DNA from: Sphingobacterium bovisgrunnientis | GTDB lineage: Bacteria; Bacteroidota; Bacteroidia; Sphingobacteriales; Sphingobacteriaceae | NCBI RefSeq assembly: GCF_009829085.1 | Contig: NZ_WUQY01000030.1 | Span: 1-49,625, forward strand | DNA length: 49,625 nt | Direction of reading: 5' to 3' | Part shown: piece after piece, positions 35,186-44,565 of the stretch | Position numbering within the stretch: position 1 is the stretch's first letter | Layout of the letters: each line of letters opens with the position of its first letter | Program-made: the position numbers and the translations under genes | The notes under the pieces: model-generated | Databases searched by the model: none | Seen by the model: the letters and a program-made list of their open reading frames with translations, nothing else | What the model was told of the DNA's origin: nothing

Positions 35186-35436
35186 CACATGAATCAAAAG
35201 AAATTTTTGGGAAGATTCCTGTTATATTTTATATCTATCAAGTGGAAGCCTATAATTCTGCTAAAAATTTTGGTGAAGCAGGGCGGATATTAAAAGAAGC
35301 AAGGACAATTTATCCCAATGCAATTCCTCTAAAAGTGTACGATTATTTGAATACTAAGGATGATAACTTAAAAAATGAAATAATTCAAAATCATGCGAAC
35401 CACTGGCTGGTCAAGCAAACAAAAATTCAAGATTAG
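35173..35436 (+). CDS. C-terminal part of the split secreted protein, TPR-like
   Basis: The 87-residue frame (MELLTHESKEIFGKIPVIFYIYQVEAYNSAKNFGEAGRILKEARTIYPNAIPLKVYDYLN...) has the helix-pair spacing and the YPN turn of tetratricopeptide-like repeats, but no secretion signal. Its frame is open only from 35146 on, upstream of its ATG, which fits a frameshift inside a longer gene. A translationally coupled separate gene (ATGGAATTACTGA overlap) is the alternative. Confidence 0.55.
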   Translation: MELLTHESKEIFGKIPVIFYIYQVEAYNSAKNFGEAGRILKEARTIYPNAIPLKVYDYLNTKDDNLKNEIIQNHANHWLVKQTKIQD

Positions 35437-35459
35437 GCAGCATAATCGTATTGATAACA

Positions 35460-36020
35460 TTAATTTAAATTTGGGCTCTTGGGGAAATTTGCAACATGCG
35501 CATATTTAGGACCTAAACTTATCAAAGCTTGTTTCCAAAGATCTTCACCGTCAGTTATGAAGGTAAGTTCGGTACTGAATTTGTTGTGCACTGCCCAAGA
35601 ATTTTGGTTGATTTCATCGTTTAATTGTCCTTCTGCCCAGCCTGAATAACCTAGAAAAAACTTGATTTCATCAGTAGATAGTAGACCTTCATTGATGAGT
35701 GTAATAGCCAAATCAAAATCGCCACCCCAATAAGCATCTTGAAAGATATGCGTCCCATCTGTAATCTTATCAAAAGCGCGATGTAAAAAGAATATAGCAT
35801 TATTTTGAACTGGACCGCCAATATAAAGTGGGAAATCGACTACCTCAACATCCATGACATCTGATAATAAAAGTTGTGACCGGTGATTAAGAACCATTCC
35901 AACAGTGCCATCTTCATTGTGTTCACATAGTAATACTACTGAACGTTCAAAGTTCGGATCCAACATAAATGGTTCGGATAACAATAAACTGCCTTGTTCT
36001 GGGGTGTGCTCATTAAACAT
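35460..36020 (-). CDS. YqgE/AlgH family protein
   Basis: The 186-residue protein matches the YqgE/AlgH (UPF0301) family: GSLLLSEPFMLDPNFERSVVLLCEHNEDGTVGMVLN, LYIGGPVQNNAIFFLHR, GGDFDLAITLINEG, and FFLGYSGWAEGQLNDEI, WAV. The biochemical function is not established; in Pseudomonas AlgH has been tied to regulation. The gene stands alone, convergent to the split gene. Confidence 0.92.
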   Translation of the reverse strand: MFNEHTPEQGSLLLSEPFMLDPNFERSVVLLCEHNEDGTVGMVLNHRSQLLLSDVMDVEVVDFPLYIGGPVQNNAIFFLHRAFDKITDGTHIFQDAYWGGDFDLAITLINEGLLSTDEIKFFLGYSGWAEGQLNDEINQNSWAVHNKFSTELTFITDGEDLWKQALISLGPKYAHVANFPKSPNLN

Positions 36021-36159
36021 AGTGGCTTCCTGTCTTTTGTTTTATTAAAACTACAAAAAAAATGATAAGCCAAAGATAAAAAACAGATATTTAATCGACT
36101 TTGTAGGTAGATATTTATAACGCTTTTAGTAAGTTTGTGCTAAAGTTAACGAAGGATTC

Positions 36160-36813
36160 ATGGCGATAGAACATAAAGATATAGCAGCAATTCGGGAAGA
36201 TTATTCTAAAGGTGTATTGACAGAAAAGGATACGTTAGAAAATCCATTTGGCCAGTTTCAACTGTGGTTTGATCAAGCTTTGGCTTCTGCTGTTTTAGAA
36301 CCGAATGCCATGGTATTGGGTACCATCAACAAGTTGGGCTATCCATCTACGCGTGTTGTTTTGCTTAAAGATCTTAAAGCTGATGGCCTAAGTTTTTTTA
36401 CGAATTATCGTAGTCAAAAAGGTCAAGATATTGAGCAAAATGCGAAAGTAAGCCTGTTGTTTTTTTGGGGAGAATTGCAGCGTCAGGTGCGGATTGAGGG
36501 AGAGGTTAGTTTTTTAACAGATGAAGATTCTGACGAATACTTTGCTTCACGACCAAAAGGTAGTCAAATTGGCGCTTGGTCTTCACCGCAATCACAAATT
36601 ATTGCTGATCGATCAATACTTGAAAATCGTGTTGAAGAAGTAGAACAGCAGTTTAAGGAGTTGTACGATATTCCAAGACCTGAATTTTGGGGTGGTTATC
36701 TGGTTAAGCCTGTACGTTTTGAATTTTGGCAAGGTAGAAGCTCGCGTTTGCATGACCGAATCGTATATAGTAAAGAAGGGGATTCTTGGGTAAAAAATAG
36801 ATTAGCACCATGA
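36160..36813 (+). CDS. pdxH: Pyridoxamine 5'-phosphate oxidase
   Basis: PdxH is an FMN enzyme that oxidises pyridoxamine- or pyridoxine-5'-phosphate to pyridoxal-5'-phosphate, the last step of vitamin B6 formation and salvage. The 217 residues fit well: NPFGQFQLWFDQAL, STRVVLLKDLKADGLSFFTNYRSQKGQDI (FMN phosphate-binding), RQVRIEGEV, YFASRPKGSQIGAWSSPQS, PEFWGGYLVKPVRFEFWQGRSSRLHDRI. Its stop overlaps the nuoC start (ATGA, 4 nt), so it is translated with the complex I genes despite no functional link. Confidence 0.95.
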   Translation: MAIEHKDIAAIREDYSKGVLTEKDTLENPFGQFQLWFDQALASAVLEPNAMVLGTINKLGYPSTRVVLLKDLKADGLSFFTNYRSQKGQDIEQNAKVSLLFFWGELQRQVRIEGEVSFLTDEDSDEYFASRPKGSQIGAWSSPQSQIIADRSILENRVEEVEQQFKELYDIPRPEFWGGYLVKPVRFEFWQGRSSRLHDRIVYSKEGDSWVKNRLAP

Positions 36814-37307
36814 TAGAAAATTTAGTTAAAGATTTACAACAAAGATTTGATGCAACTAAAATCCAAATCGTAGAAGGTACGAAGCAGCATACTATTGTGG
36901 TGGATGCGTCGGTATTGGTGAAAGTTTGTCTTTATTTACGCGACTCATCAGCTTACTACTTTGATTTCTTGGCTAATATTACAGCTGTGGACTATTTTCC
37001 CGAAAATCGTTTCGCAGTGGTGTATCATTTGGCTTCATTACCGTACCAAACCCAGTTGACCCTGCGTGTAGAATTACCTGTAGCTAACCGTGACGCAGAT
37101 AATTTGCCTGAGGTTCCTTCCGTTAGTGCTGTATGGCGTACAGCTGATTGGCATGAACGCGAAGCATTTGATTTAATGGGGATTTATTTTATGGATCACC
37201 CTGATTTACGACGCATTTTATTACCCGATGATTGGGAAGGTTTTCCATTGCGTAAAGATTATCAAGATGCTGAATATTATCACGGAATTCCAATAAAAGG
37301 ACAATAA
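36810..37307 (+). CDS. nuoC: NADH-quinone oxidoreductase subunit C
   Basis: NuoC is a peripheral-arm subunit of respiratory complex I. The 165 residues match the 30-kDa subunit family: [81 protein letters not shown]. It begins inside the end of pdxH (4-nt overlap) and is followed at one nt by nuoD. No nuoA or nuoB lies upstream. Confidence 0.95.
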   Translation: MIENLVKDLQQRFDATKIQIVEGTKQHTIVVDASVLVKVCLYLRDSSAYYFDFLANITAVDYFPENRFAVVYHLASLPYQTQLTLRVELPVANRDADNLPEVPSVSAVWRTADWHEREAFDLMGIYFMDHPDLRRILLPDDWEGFPLRKDYQDAEYYHGIPIKGQ

Positions 37308-37308
37308 T

Positions 37309-38502
37309 ATGCTGGAAAAATATAACCAAGCCTATCAAAGATACATTGATAAAATTGCTAGTGTCGGTTCGACCGAAATGGTGATAAATATGGGACCTCA
37401 GCATCCCTCCACTCACGGTGTTCTACGGCTGGAACTGATCACAGATGGTGAAATAGTCAAAGATATTGTGCCACATTTGGGATATCTGCATCGTTGTTTT
37501 GACAAGCATGCGGAGTCTATGAATTATGTTAAATCTATTCCTTTCACTGATCGTTTGGATTATTTGGCATCGATGAATAACAGCCACAGTTTTGTGATGG
37601 GTGTAGAGCGAATGCTTGGGATCGAAGATAAATTGCCTAAGCGAGTAGAATACATTCGTGTCTTAGTGTGTGAATTGAATCGTATAGCCTCGCATTTAAT
37701 TGCAATTGGAACTTACGGTATTGATATTGGTGCTTTTACTCCTTTCTTATGGTGTTTTCGCGATCGCGAACACATAATGAACATGTTGGAATGGGCTTCA
37801 GGATCTCGTATGCTATACAACTATATTTGGGTTGGTGGTTTGTTTTATGATTTACCTGTTGGTTTTGAAGAGCGTTGCAAGGATTTTGTGAAATATTTCA
37901 AACCGAAGTTGGATGAATTGGACGAGTTGCTTACAAACAATGAAATTTTTATTCAACGTACGGCAAATATTGGCGTTTTGCCTGCTGATGTTGCGATCAA
38001 TTACGGATGTTCGGGGCCAATGTTGCGTGCAAGTGGTATCAAATGGGACTTGAGGAGGGTAGAAGGCTATTCTGTATATCCCGAATTGGAATTTGAGATT
38101 CCGGTAGGAAAAGGAAGCATGGGAACGCTCGGCGACTGTTGGGATCGCTATAAGGTACGTGTTGACGAAGTGCGTGAATCGCTTAAAATAATCGAACAAT
38201 GTATTGATCGACTAATGTCGGACTTTGCGCGTTTGCCGGATTTCGATCCGCGTGCGTTGGTTCCTAAAAAAGTCAATTTGAAATCCCAATCGTATTATGT
38301 ACGTGCAGAAAATCCGAAAGGAGAGTTGGGTTTCTATTTTGAGACATTAGACAAAACAGACATTCCAAGGCGTGTGAAGGCGCGTGGACCAAGTTTTAAT
38401 AATTTATCTGTTCTACCCGAATTGGGTAAAGGTGTTTTAATAGCTGATTTAATAGCCATATTAGGATCCATTGATATTGTTTTGGGTGAAGTGGATAGAT
38501 AA
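37309..38502 (+). CDS. nuoD: NADH-quinone oxidoreductase subunit D
   Basis: NuoD is the 49-kDa subunit that forms the quinone-binding site of complex I with NuoB. The 397 residues are full length: [83 protein letters not shown], and the family C-terminal DIVLGEVDR. The gene follows nuoC by one nt. No other nuo gene is present on either side, so the pair is detached from the rest of complex I in this window. Confidence 0.96.
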   Translation: MLEKYNQAYQRYIDKIASVGSTEMVINMGPQHPSTHGVLRLELITDGEIVKDIVPHLGYLHRCFDKHAESMNYVKSIPFTDRLDYLASMNNSHSFVMGVERMLGIEDKLPKRVEYIRVLVCELNRIASHLIAIGTYGIDIGAFTPFLWCFRDREHIMNMLEWASGSRMLYNYIWVGGLFYDLPVGFEERCKDFVKYFKPKLDELDELLTNNEIFIQRTANIGVLPADVAINYGCSGPMLRASGIKWDLRRVEGYSVYPELEFEIPVGKGSMGTLGDCWDRYKVRVDEVRESLKIIEQCIDRLMSDFARLPDFDPRALVPKKVNLKSQSYYVRAENPKGELGFYFETLDKTDIPRRVKARGPSFNNLSVLPELGKGVLIADLIAILGSIDIVLGEVDR

Positions 38503-38533
38503 TGAATAAAAACGCAAAAAAACGCATAATAAA

Positions 38534-38564
38534 TTTGCATAGTAAACTAAATTATGTATTTTTG
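38534..38564 (+). promoter_or_regulatory. Strong promoter upstream of a short transcript
   Basis: TTTG (38534-38537), a 19-nt spacer and TATTTTTG (38557-38564) match the Bacteroidota consensus. The predicted start is near 38571, only 30 nt before a terminator hairpin. Confidence 0.65.
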
Positions 38565-38600
38565 TAGTCTCATAATTTAAGTTTATAATTGGTTAATAGG

Positions 38601-38640
38601 AGAGTTTATCGCAGCCCTGCGGTAGGCTCTTTCTTTTTTG
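38601..38640 (+). terminator. Terminator or attenuator hairpin after nuoD
   Basis: AGAGTTTATCGCA (38601-38613) pairs with TGCGGTAGGCTCT (38618-38630), including G-T pairs, around GCCC, followed by TTCTTTTTT. It lies about 100 nt after nuoD and between the promoter 38534-38564 and the next gene, so it could end nuoD, attenuate the next gene, or end a very short RNA. Confidence 0.7.
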
Positions 38641-38695
38641 CTAGATACTGTAGTCAATTTTTTTTATATTCAATTGTTTAAATGAGTGTAAATTT

Positions 38696-40021
38696 ATGAG
38701 ACCGCTGCTTATATTTCTTTTCTATATAGTGTATATGCAGTCGAATTATGCCCAACTCTGGCATTTGCCCGATGAGAAGAAAAAGGAAACAATTCCATTT
38801 GAATTAATTAATAATATGATCATTGTTTCTGTCAAACTGAATACTGAAACATTGTCATTTATTTTGGATAATGGGGTCAAGGAAACTCTTTTATTTGGAG
38901 AGGTTGACTCTTTGCGACTCAAAAATACTTCAGCTTTTTATTTTCAAGGATTTGGAGTAGGTCAACCCATAAAAGGATTGATGTCTCGACACAATGTATT
39001 AGAGGTAGGAAATATTGTAGACACAAGTCATCATCTGTATGTCATTACGGACACCGCTTTTAATCTTTCTAAAAATATCGGTGTTCATATTCACGGTATA
39101 TTGGGAAGCTCATTTTTTAGAAATAACGTATTAGCGTTAGATTTCATCAAAAAGAAAATTAGTTTTTCTAGGGATGTGAATGATTTGGATGTAAAACTTT
39201 CAAAATATAAATCTTATCCGATTTCTATTGAAAACGACCGTGCATACACATTTGTCGCACTTAAAGCAGGCAATCAATCCTATGAACAACAAAAGCTATT
39301 GCTAGATCTAGGGAATTCGGATCCCATGATGCTTTTTGAGCGTGAAATGCATGATTACACTATTCATAAACCCTTTATACGCGATTACCTAGGCTTTGGA
39401 TTTAATGGCGCTGTCTTTGGTTTGAAGAATAGGATTGATGCAATGACGCTAGGCGATTATACGGTGAGTCTTCCAATTGTTTCTTACCCAGATAGCTTAA
39501 GTTATGATTCCAATAAATTAGCTAAGAGTAGAGTTGGTTCTGTGGGGAATCAGATTTTGAGTAGATTCTACGTCATATTTGATTATCCCAATAGCACAAT
39601 TTACCTATGTACAAATAGAAATTTTCGAAAGCCCTATACAATTGATATGAGTGGATTAGAAATTGTACATGAAGGTTTTGAGTTTGTAAAACATCGAATA
39701 ACAAATTTTTCGAGAGGCACAGAGCAAGGCGGTACAACCATTAATTTCAGTACTGAAGTTAATTATTTGATTGAATTGCATGCGAATTATGTGATTGATC
39801 AGGTTCGTCCTAATTCTCCTGCCGAAAGAGCAGGCGTAAGAGTTGGAGACAAGTTACTTCGCATAAACGGTCGTAAGGTCGGTAAAATGAAATTGCAGGA
39901 TATTAAACAAAAATTGCAAGCTGGACAGGACAAGTCAGTACGAATTGAAATTGAACGAGCCGACCATAAAAAAATATTAGAATTTAGATTGGAAGATCCG
40001 TTGGCGATTATAAACAACTAA
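38696..40021 (+). CDS. Secreted aspartyl-protease-like protein with C-terminal PDZ domain
   Basis: The 441-residue protein has a signal peptide (cut near residue 20, NYAQ). Two retropepsin-like lobes follow: the first has FILDNG at 56-60 in place of the usual DTG, the second has LLLDLGNSD (D204) in place of D-T-G-A/S. GILGSSFF near 134-141 and GSVGNQILSRFYVIFDYPNSTIYL are typical of the clan. A PDZ domain covers about 360-430 (VRPNSPAERAGVRVGDKLLRINGRKV). Both catalytic Asp survive but their partner Thr are lost (Asn59, Leu205), so activity is doubtful or altered. The gene is monocistronic and ends in a perfect hairpin that includes its stop codon. Confidence 0.82.
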   Translation: MRPLLIFLFYIVYMQSNYAQLWHLPDEKKKETIPFELINNMIIVSVKLNTETLSFILDNGVKETLLFGEVDSLRLKNTSAFYFQGFGVGQPIKGLMSRHNVLEVGNIVDTSHHLYVITDTAFNLSKNIGVHIHGILGSSFFRNNVLALDFIKKKISFSRDVNDLDVKLSKYKSYPISIENDRAYTFVALKAGNQSYEQQKLLLDLGNSDPMMLFEREMHDYTIHKPFIRDYLGFGFNGAVFGLKNRIDAMTLGDYTVSLPIVSYPDSLSYDSNKLAKSRVGSVGNQILSRFYVIFDYPNSTIYLCTNRNFRKPYTIDMSGLEIVHEGFEFVKHRITNFSRGTEQGGTTINFSTEVNYLIELHANYVIDQVRPNSPAERAGVRVGDKLLRINGRKVGKMKLQDIKQKLQAGQDKSVRIEIERADHKKILEFRLEDPLAIINN

Positions 40022-40049
40022 TTAGGAAATCAGTTCTCCTAATTAGTTG
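40015..40049. terminator. Hairpin between convergent genes
   Basis: CAACTAATTAGGA (40015-40027) and TCCTAATTAGTTG (40037-40049) form a 13-bp perfect stem overlapping the stop codon of the protease-like gene. There is no T-run, so its strength as a terminator is uncertain. Confidence 0.6.
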
Positions 40050-40062
40050 CAAAATATAAAGG

Positions 40063-41625
40063 TTAATTGAGTGGTTTCATAAACTGCATTAATGCTTTAT
40101 CGTGATTGTTTACTATTCTAGATTCGGTATCAAAATACATAGTAACGCCATTTTCTGCTGTATATGCATCCCATTTAGGCAATACACCATCTACATTTGG
40201 ATTCCCATGTTTTGCGAAATTGATCCAAGCTGAACTCATTTTATCCGAGAGTTTCCAAGCTTCATCCGTATTCCCTGTCCAGTCTGGTCTTAAATCTACA
40301 TTATAAAATGCTAATGGAATATCAAGACCGTGGAAAGAACCTTTAGTAGAATCTTCAACGCCACTTTTCCATGCTAAGAAGTATGCGTATACAGGGGCAG
40401 TAGTTTCTTTGGATCTTGCATCTGCTGTACGAATGGTGTAAGGTCTAAATACTACATCAACAGATAATAAATCTTGTGGAGTGAAGTCCGGATAAGCAGC
40501 TTTATAAAGTTCGACAAATTCATCTGTTTTTTCACCGTATGTTTTTTCAAGACGTTTTTTCGCTTCCTCTAATGTTAAATTCTTTTCAGCATATGCTACA
40601 GGCATCATTTCATTTAAAGTAGAACCAATCAATACAGGTATATCTTTTGAAATATCTGTAAATCCAGGACTAAACGGTTGTTGTAATAACACATCACCAT
40701 CAGCTGAAGGAGCAAAGCCAAACATCATGGATGACCCAGGTATGCGCGGTCCACCATTTAGTTGTTGTATGGCTTCATTGCCTGCTTTAACAAGTCTAAA
40801 ATAGTCGACAGTATCCAGTTTGTTAAGCTCATTGTTTCCTATTCCTAGTTTTTCTAAGACAGCTTTGCCAAGTGCTTGTGATTTTTCTTTATTCATCGTA
40901 TTCACGATAGTACCACTTTGGATAATTGCTTTGTGAAATAAGCCTTTTGCTGAAGGCATACACATTAATGTGCCCACTTTACCGCCACCACCTGATTCAC
41001 CTACAATAGTGACATCATCTGGATTTCCACCGAATTCAGCAATATTATTTTTTACCCATTCCAATGCTTTTACAATATCTAACATTCCCGCATTTGCAGA
41101 ATGTGCGTATTTGTTGTCAGCAGCAGATAAGTCCAAAAATCCTAAAATATTAAGACGGTGGTTTACTGATACAAATACGATATCACCTTTTTTTGCCATT
41201 GCCTCACCATAGGTCATTGGGTCATTACTACTTCCGACGAAAAATCCGCCACCGTGCAACCATACCATTACCGGTCTTTTTTTCTTGTCTTTAAGACCTT
41301 GCGTCCACACATTTACACTGAATAAATTCTTTTCATCCATTGTAGAATCTGGAATCCAAGCAACAATTTGTTTAGCCACAGGTCCAAAATTTTCACATGC
41401 TAATGTGTCATTCCATTTCTCTGGATCTTGGGGTGTTTGAAAACGTTCTGCTTTGGCATAAGGAATTCCCTTAAATGCAAAGACTGTGTCTTGATAAGTT
41501 CCTTTTACGATACCATGTGTCGTTTTGACTACGGGCTCAGTTGTACTCGTATTAGAACCACATGCTGACAACAAACAAGCGGTAAAAAGTACAAGCAAAC
41601 CAAATAAATAATTTGATTTTTTCAT
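40063..41625 (-). CDS. Carboxylesterase type B lipoprotein
   Basis: The 520-residue protein has a lipoprotein signal (LLSAC, Cys22) and the carboxylesterase/lipase alpha/beta-hydrolase fold. Hallmarks are the oxyanion-hole HGGGF (124-128) and the nucleophile elbow GESGGG (Ser211; Gly replaces the common Ala in GESAGG), with the family FKGIPYAKAERF near 51-62. The catalytic His is probably in GSFHGLDIPLAF. Such enzymes cleave small esters, often acetyl or nitrobenzyl esters, outside the inner membrane. The natural substrate is not evident. It lies 179 nt after the oxidoreductase gene on the same strand. Confidence 0.9.
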   Translation of the reverse strand: MKKSNYLFGLLVLFTACLLSACGSNTSTTEPVVKTTHGIVKGTYQDTVFAFKGIPYAKAERFQTPQDPEKWNDTLACENFGPVAKQIVAWIPDSTMDEKNLFSVNVWTQGLKDKKKRPVMVWLHGGGFFVGSSNDPMTYGEAMAKKGDIVFVSVNHRLNILGFLDLSAADNKYAHSANAGMLDIVKALEWVKNNIAEFGGNPDDVTIVGESGGGGKVGTLMCMPSAKGLFHKAIIQSGTIVNTMNKEKSQALGKAVLEKLGIGNNELNKLDTVDYFRLVKAGNEAIQQLNGGPRIPGSSMMFGFAPSADGDVLLQQPFSPGFTDISKDIPVLIGSTLNEMMPVAYAEKNLTLEEAKKRLEKTYGEKTDEFVELYKAAYPDFTPQDLLSVDVVFRPYTIRTADARSKETTAPVYAYFLAWKSGVEDSTKGSFHGLDIPLAFYNVDLRPDWTGNTDEAWKLSDKMSSAWINFAKHGNPNVDGVLPKWDAYTAENGVTMYFDTESRIVNNHDKALMQFMKPLN

Positions 41626-41804
41626 AGAAATAAGTTTATGTTTTTCAATTGGTTATTGAACGGCAAGAAATGAAAAAGTAAGGAATAAGAGTAGCCTTTT
41701 TTAATAAAATATGGGTAAGAATGTAAAATTTGGAATGAGAGGGAGTATTGCAGAAAATACCCCAAAATTATTTTGAGGTATTTGTAATTTTTGTTTCTGT
41801 TCAT

Positions 41805-43193
41805 CTAACCTTTTGATGGTTTAATGCTAGTGAGGTCACCAATTTTAATTGGTTTATTTTGTTCAATACTTTTACGTGCGGCGATTCCTACTAATATGGA
41901 CATTACACCGTCTTTTAATCCTGCGGTATGACGATAAGGGTCTGCAGCATTAGGTGTTTTGAATAAGTAGTCATGCATGCGTTTGTCTCCACCTCCGTGT
42001 CCTCCTCGTTCTGCAATAACATTTATGACACTATAATCTTCCCGATTTTTATACAATATAACAGGATCAGACGTTTGATCATCGGCTAAATTTTGGTTCA
42101 TTTCTTTTGCGTGCAAATCTTGCTGATTGAATTGCTCATTTTTTAAGAAGGGAATATCCAACCATGCTTCAATACGCCCTTTATGACCATTAAATGCAAT
42201 TTTCCATCCTTCATAAGGAGAATATGTAGTCAATGAATAATTCACTACAGCATTGTTCGCGTATTTTATCTGCGCAGACATTTTATCGTATATGTCAATC
42301 TCATTTCTGTAGACACATCCGTCTCTGAAATAACCGTCATGATTTTCATTATCTACGTACAATCTCATATCTTGATTGGACTTCGTAATATCCCAATAAT
42401 ATTTACATGAAGTTTTGTGTGCACATGATCGACAATTTGTACCTCTAAAAGGTCCGTTTTTTCCATAATGTTCTAATGAACCATATGCAAAAACTTCTTC
42501 AGGATCAGAATCCAGCCACCAGTTCAATAAGTCGAAGTGATGTGTTGCTTTGTGCACCCACAATGAGCCTCCTTCATTCATCAATCCATGCCATCTTCGG
42601 AAATAGGATGCCCCATGATGTACATTGAGATACCAATTAAAATCAACGGATGTGACATCACCAATAGCGCCATTTTGAATGAGTTCCTTTATTTTTGTCA
42701 TATACGGTCCCCATCTGTAATTGAAGCCTACGATCAATTTTTTATTGGATCTCTTTTCTGCATCTATAATTCTTTGGCATTTTTTTTCATCAGTAGTCAA
42801 TGGTTTTTCGGTAAGTACATCACATCCAAAATCTAAACCTTTCACAATGAATTCATCGTGATTGGAATCTTTTGTACACACAATTACTAAGTCTGGTTTC
42901 TGATCAAGTAACATTTTGTCAAAATCTATATACGTATTGCAACTTACACCCATATACGATTTAGCATACTTTAATCGGCCAGGATTCGAATCGGACAAAC
43001 CAACAAATTCTAATTTATCCTTGTATTGCTCAATTAGTCTTTTACCCCAAAAAGTTATTCCTCGGATTCCAGTTCCGACCAATACAACTTTAAGTTTTTT
43101 AGATTGTGAAAATCCAATTAAAGGGCTTGTCATCGCTGCACCAGCTGCTAACATACTCAAAGAGTACAGAAAATCTTTACGTGAATGTCTCAT
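41805..43193 (-). CDS. Gfo/Idh/MocA family oxidoreductase, exported
   Basis: The 462-residue protein starts with a Tat-like signal (SRKDFLYSLSMLAAGAA). The Rossmann NAD(P) fold shows VVLVGTGIRG (36-45) and the LTEKPLTTD motif of the family (EKP near 116-118). The C-terminal domain holds a cysteine cluster (NCRSCAHKTSCKYYWD and, later, DGCVYRN) that may bind a metal. Members act on sugars and inositols; some related exported ones are GH109 glycosidases using NAD. The substrate is not evident. The Cys cluster is the unusual trait. Confidence 0.85.
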   Translation of the reverse strand: MRHSRKDFLYSLSMLAAGAAMTSPLIGFSQSKKLKVVLVGTGIRGITFWGKRLIEQYKDKLEFVGLSDSNPGRLKYAKSYMGVSCNTYIDFDKMLLDQKPDLVIVCTKDSNHDEFIVKGLDFGCDVLTEKPLTTDEKKCQRIIDAEKRSNKKLIVGFNYRWGPYMTKIKELIQNGAIGDVTSVDFNWYLNVHHGASYFRRWHGLMNEGGSLWVHKATHHFDLLNWWLDSDPEEVFAYGSLEHYGKNGPFRGTNCRSCAHKTSCKYYWDITKSNQDMRLYVDNENHDGYFRDGCVYRNEIDIYDKMSAQIKYANNAVVNYSLTTYSPYEGWKIAFNGHKGRIEAWLDIPFLKNEQFNQQDLHAKEMNQNLADDQTSDPVILYKNREDYSVINVIAERGGHGGGDKRMHDYLFKTPNAADPYRHTAGLKDGVMSILVGIAARKSIEQNKPIKIGDLTSIKPSKG

Positions 43194-43338
43194 AAGATAG
43201 GTTTTTATAAAAATATAATATTAACATCTATTAAGTCAATGCTTTAATGTAAAATTAATGTCTCATTTGCATGTAGGGAAATAACACTATTTGATTTAAG
43301 AATGAATTATCTGAAGATTTTTTGAGCTTTTTTAAAAT

Positions 43339-43377
43339 AAAAATCCCTCAAAAGCATCAAGCTTATGAGGGATTTTT
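43339..43377 (-). terminator. Terminator of the grpE-dnaJ operon
   Basis: AAAAATCCCTCA (43339-43350) pairs perfectly with TGAGGGATTTTT (43366-43377), with further AAGC/GCTT pairing inside. Read on the minus strand it ends in a T-run, 23 nt after dnaJ. Confidence 0.85.
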
Positions 43378-43399
43378 GATTGAATCATGTATATAATTC

Positions 43400-44554
43400 T
43401 TACTCGAAGTATTCTTTTATTCTTTCGAAGAATGATTTTTCACTCTTACCTGGCTGTGGCTTGAAATTAGAAGAACCTTTAAGTTTTTCTAAGATCTCAC
43501 GTTCTTCTGAAGATACCGCTTTTGGTGTCCAGATATTTACATAAATCAATTGATCACCTTTGTGGTAAGAATTGACTTCTGGAATACCTTTTCCTTTTAG
43601 ACGTAATATTTTACCGCCCTGTGTTCCTGGATCGATTTTAATTTTAGCTTTACCATCTATAGTCGGTACTTCAACACTTGTACCTAATGCTGCGTCAGCG
43701 AAATTGATGTATAGATCATAAATCACGTTGACACCATCACGTTTCAGTGATTCGTGAGGCACTTCTTCAACTAATATAATCAAGTCACCCGCAATACCAC
43801 CACGAGGAGCTGCATTACCTTTGCCACTCATCGACAATTGCATACCTTCGCTCACACCAGCAGGGATGTTGATAGAAATTGTTTCTTCGCCTCTTTCTAA
43901 ACCATCACCACGACAAGTTGTACATTTTGCTGTGATTTCAACACCTTCACCGTTACAAGTAGGACAAGTGCTTGTTGTTTGCATTTGACCTAAGATTGTA
44001 TTGGTTACGCGTCTTACAGATCCTGCACCGCTACATGTTTTACACGTGTAGAATGAAGATTTGTCTTTCGCACCAGAGCCATCACAAGTTTTACAAACGA
44101 TTTGCTTATTTACTTTAACTTTTTTCTCGACACCTTTGGCAATTTCTTCTAAAGTCAATTTGACTTTAATACGAAGATTCGTGCCTTTTTGCACACGACG
44201 ACCACCACGTGATCCGCCACCACCTCCGCCAAAGAAACTTTCGAATGGATTACCACCACCAAAAATATCACCAAATTGGCTGAATATGTCATCCATATTC
44301 ATGCCACCACCAGCACCGCCAAATCCAGCAGAATTGCCCGCATGACCGAATTGATCATAACGCGCTTTTTTATCCGCATTACTTAATACTTCGTAAGCTT
44401 CAGCCGCCTCTTTAAATTTTTCCTCTGCTTCCGCATTATCCGGGTTTTTGTCCGGGTGATACTTAATGGCTAACTTACGGTATGCCGATTTTATTTCTGC
44501 AGCGTCAGCTTGGCGTGAGACACCAAGTACGTCATAATAATCTCTCTTTGACAT
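43400..44554 (-). CDS. dnaJ: Chaperone protein DnaJ
   Basis: DnaJ is the Hsp40 co-chaperone that stimulates DnaK. The 384 residues have the standard order: J-domain (1-70, [10 protein letters not shown] with HPD), Gly/Phe-rich linker (75-120), the zinc domain with four CxxCxGxG-type repeats ([41 protein letters not shown]; about 155-220) and the C-terminal substrate-binding domain. It follows grpE by 11 nt. dnaK is not in the window. Confidence 0.97.
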   Translation of the reverse strand: MSKRDYYDVLGVSRQADAAEIKSAYRKLAIKYHPDKNPDNAEAEEKFKEAAEAYEVLSNADKKARYDQFGHAGNSAGFGGAGGGMNMDDIFSQFGDIFGGGNPFESFFGGGGGGSRGGRRVQKGTNLRIKVKLTLEEIAKGVEKKVKVNKQIVCKTCDGSGAKDKSSFYTCKTCSGAGSVRRVTNTILGQMQTTSTCPTCNGEGVEITAKCTTCRGDGLERGEETISINIPAGVSEGMQLSMSGKGNAAPRGGIAGDLIILVEEVPHESLKRDGVNVIYDLYINFADAALGTSVEVPTIDGKAKIKIDPGTQGGKILRLKGKGIPEVNSYHKGDQLIYVNIWTPKAVSSEEREILEKLKGSSNFKPQPGKSEKSFFERIKEYFE

Positions 44555-44565
44555 CGAATTTTATA

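Noticed and set aside
41622..41804. 60-codon minus-strand frame between the esterase and oxidoreductase genes, overlapping the esterase start by 4 nt
   Set aside because: Composition is low-complexity (Asn, Lys, Tyr, Leu, Phe) as expected from AT-rich non-coding DNA, with no domain.
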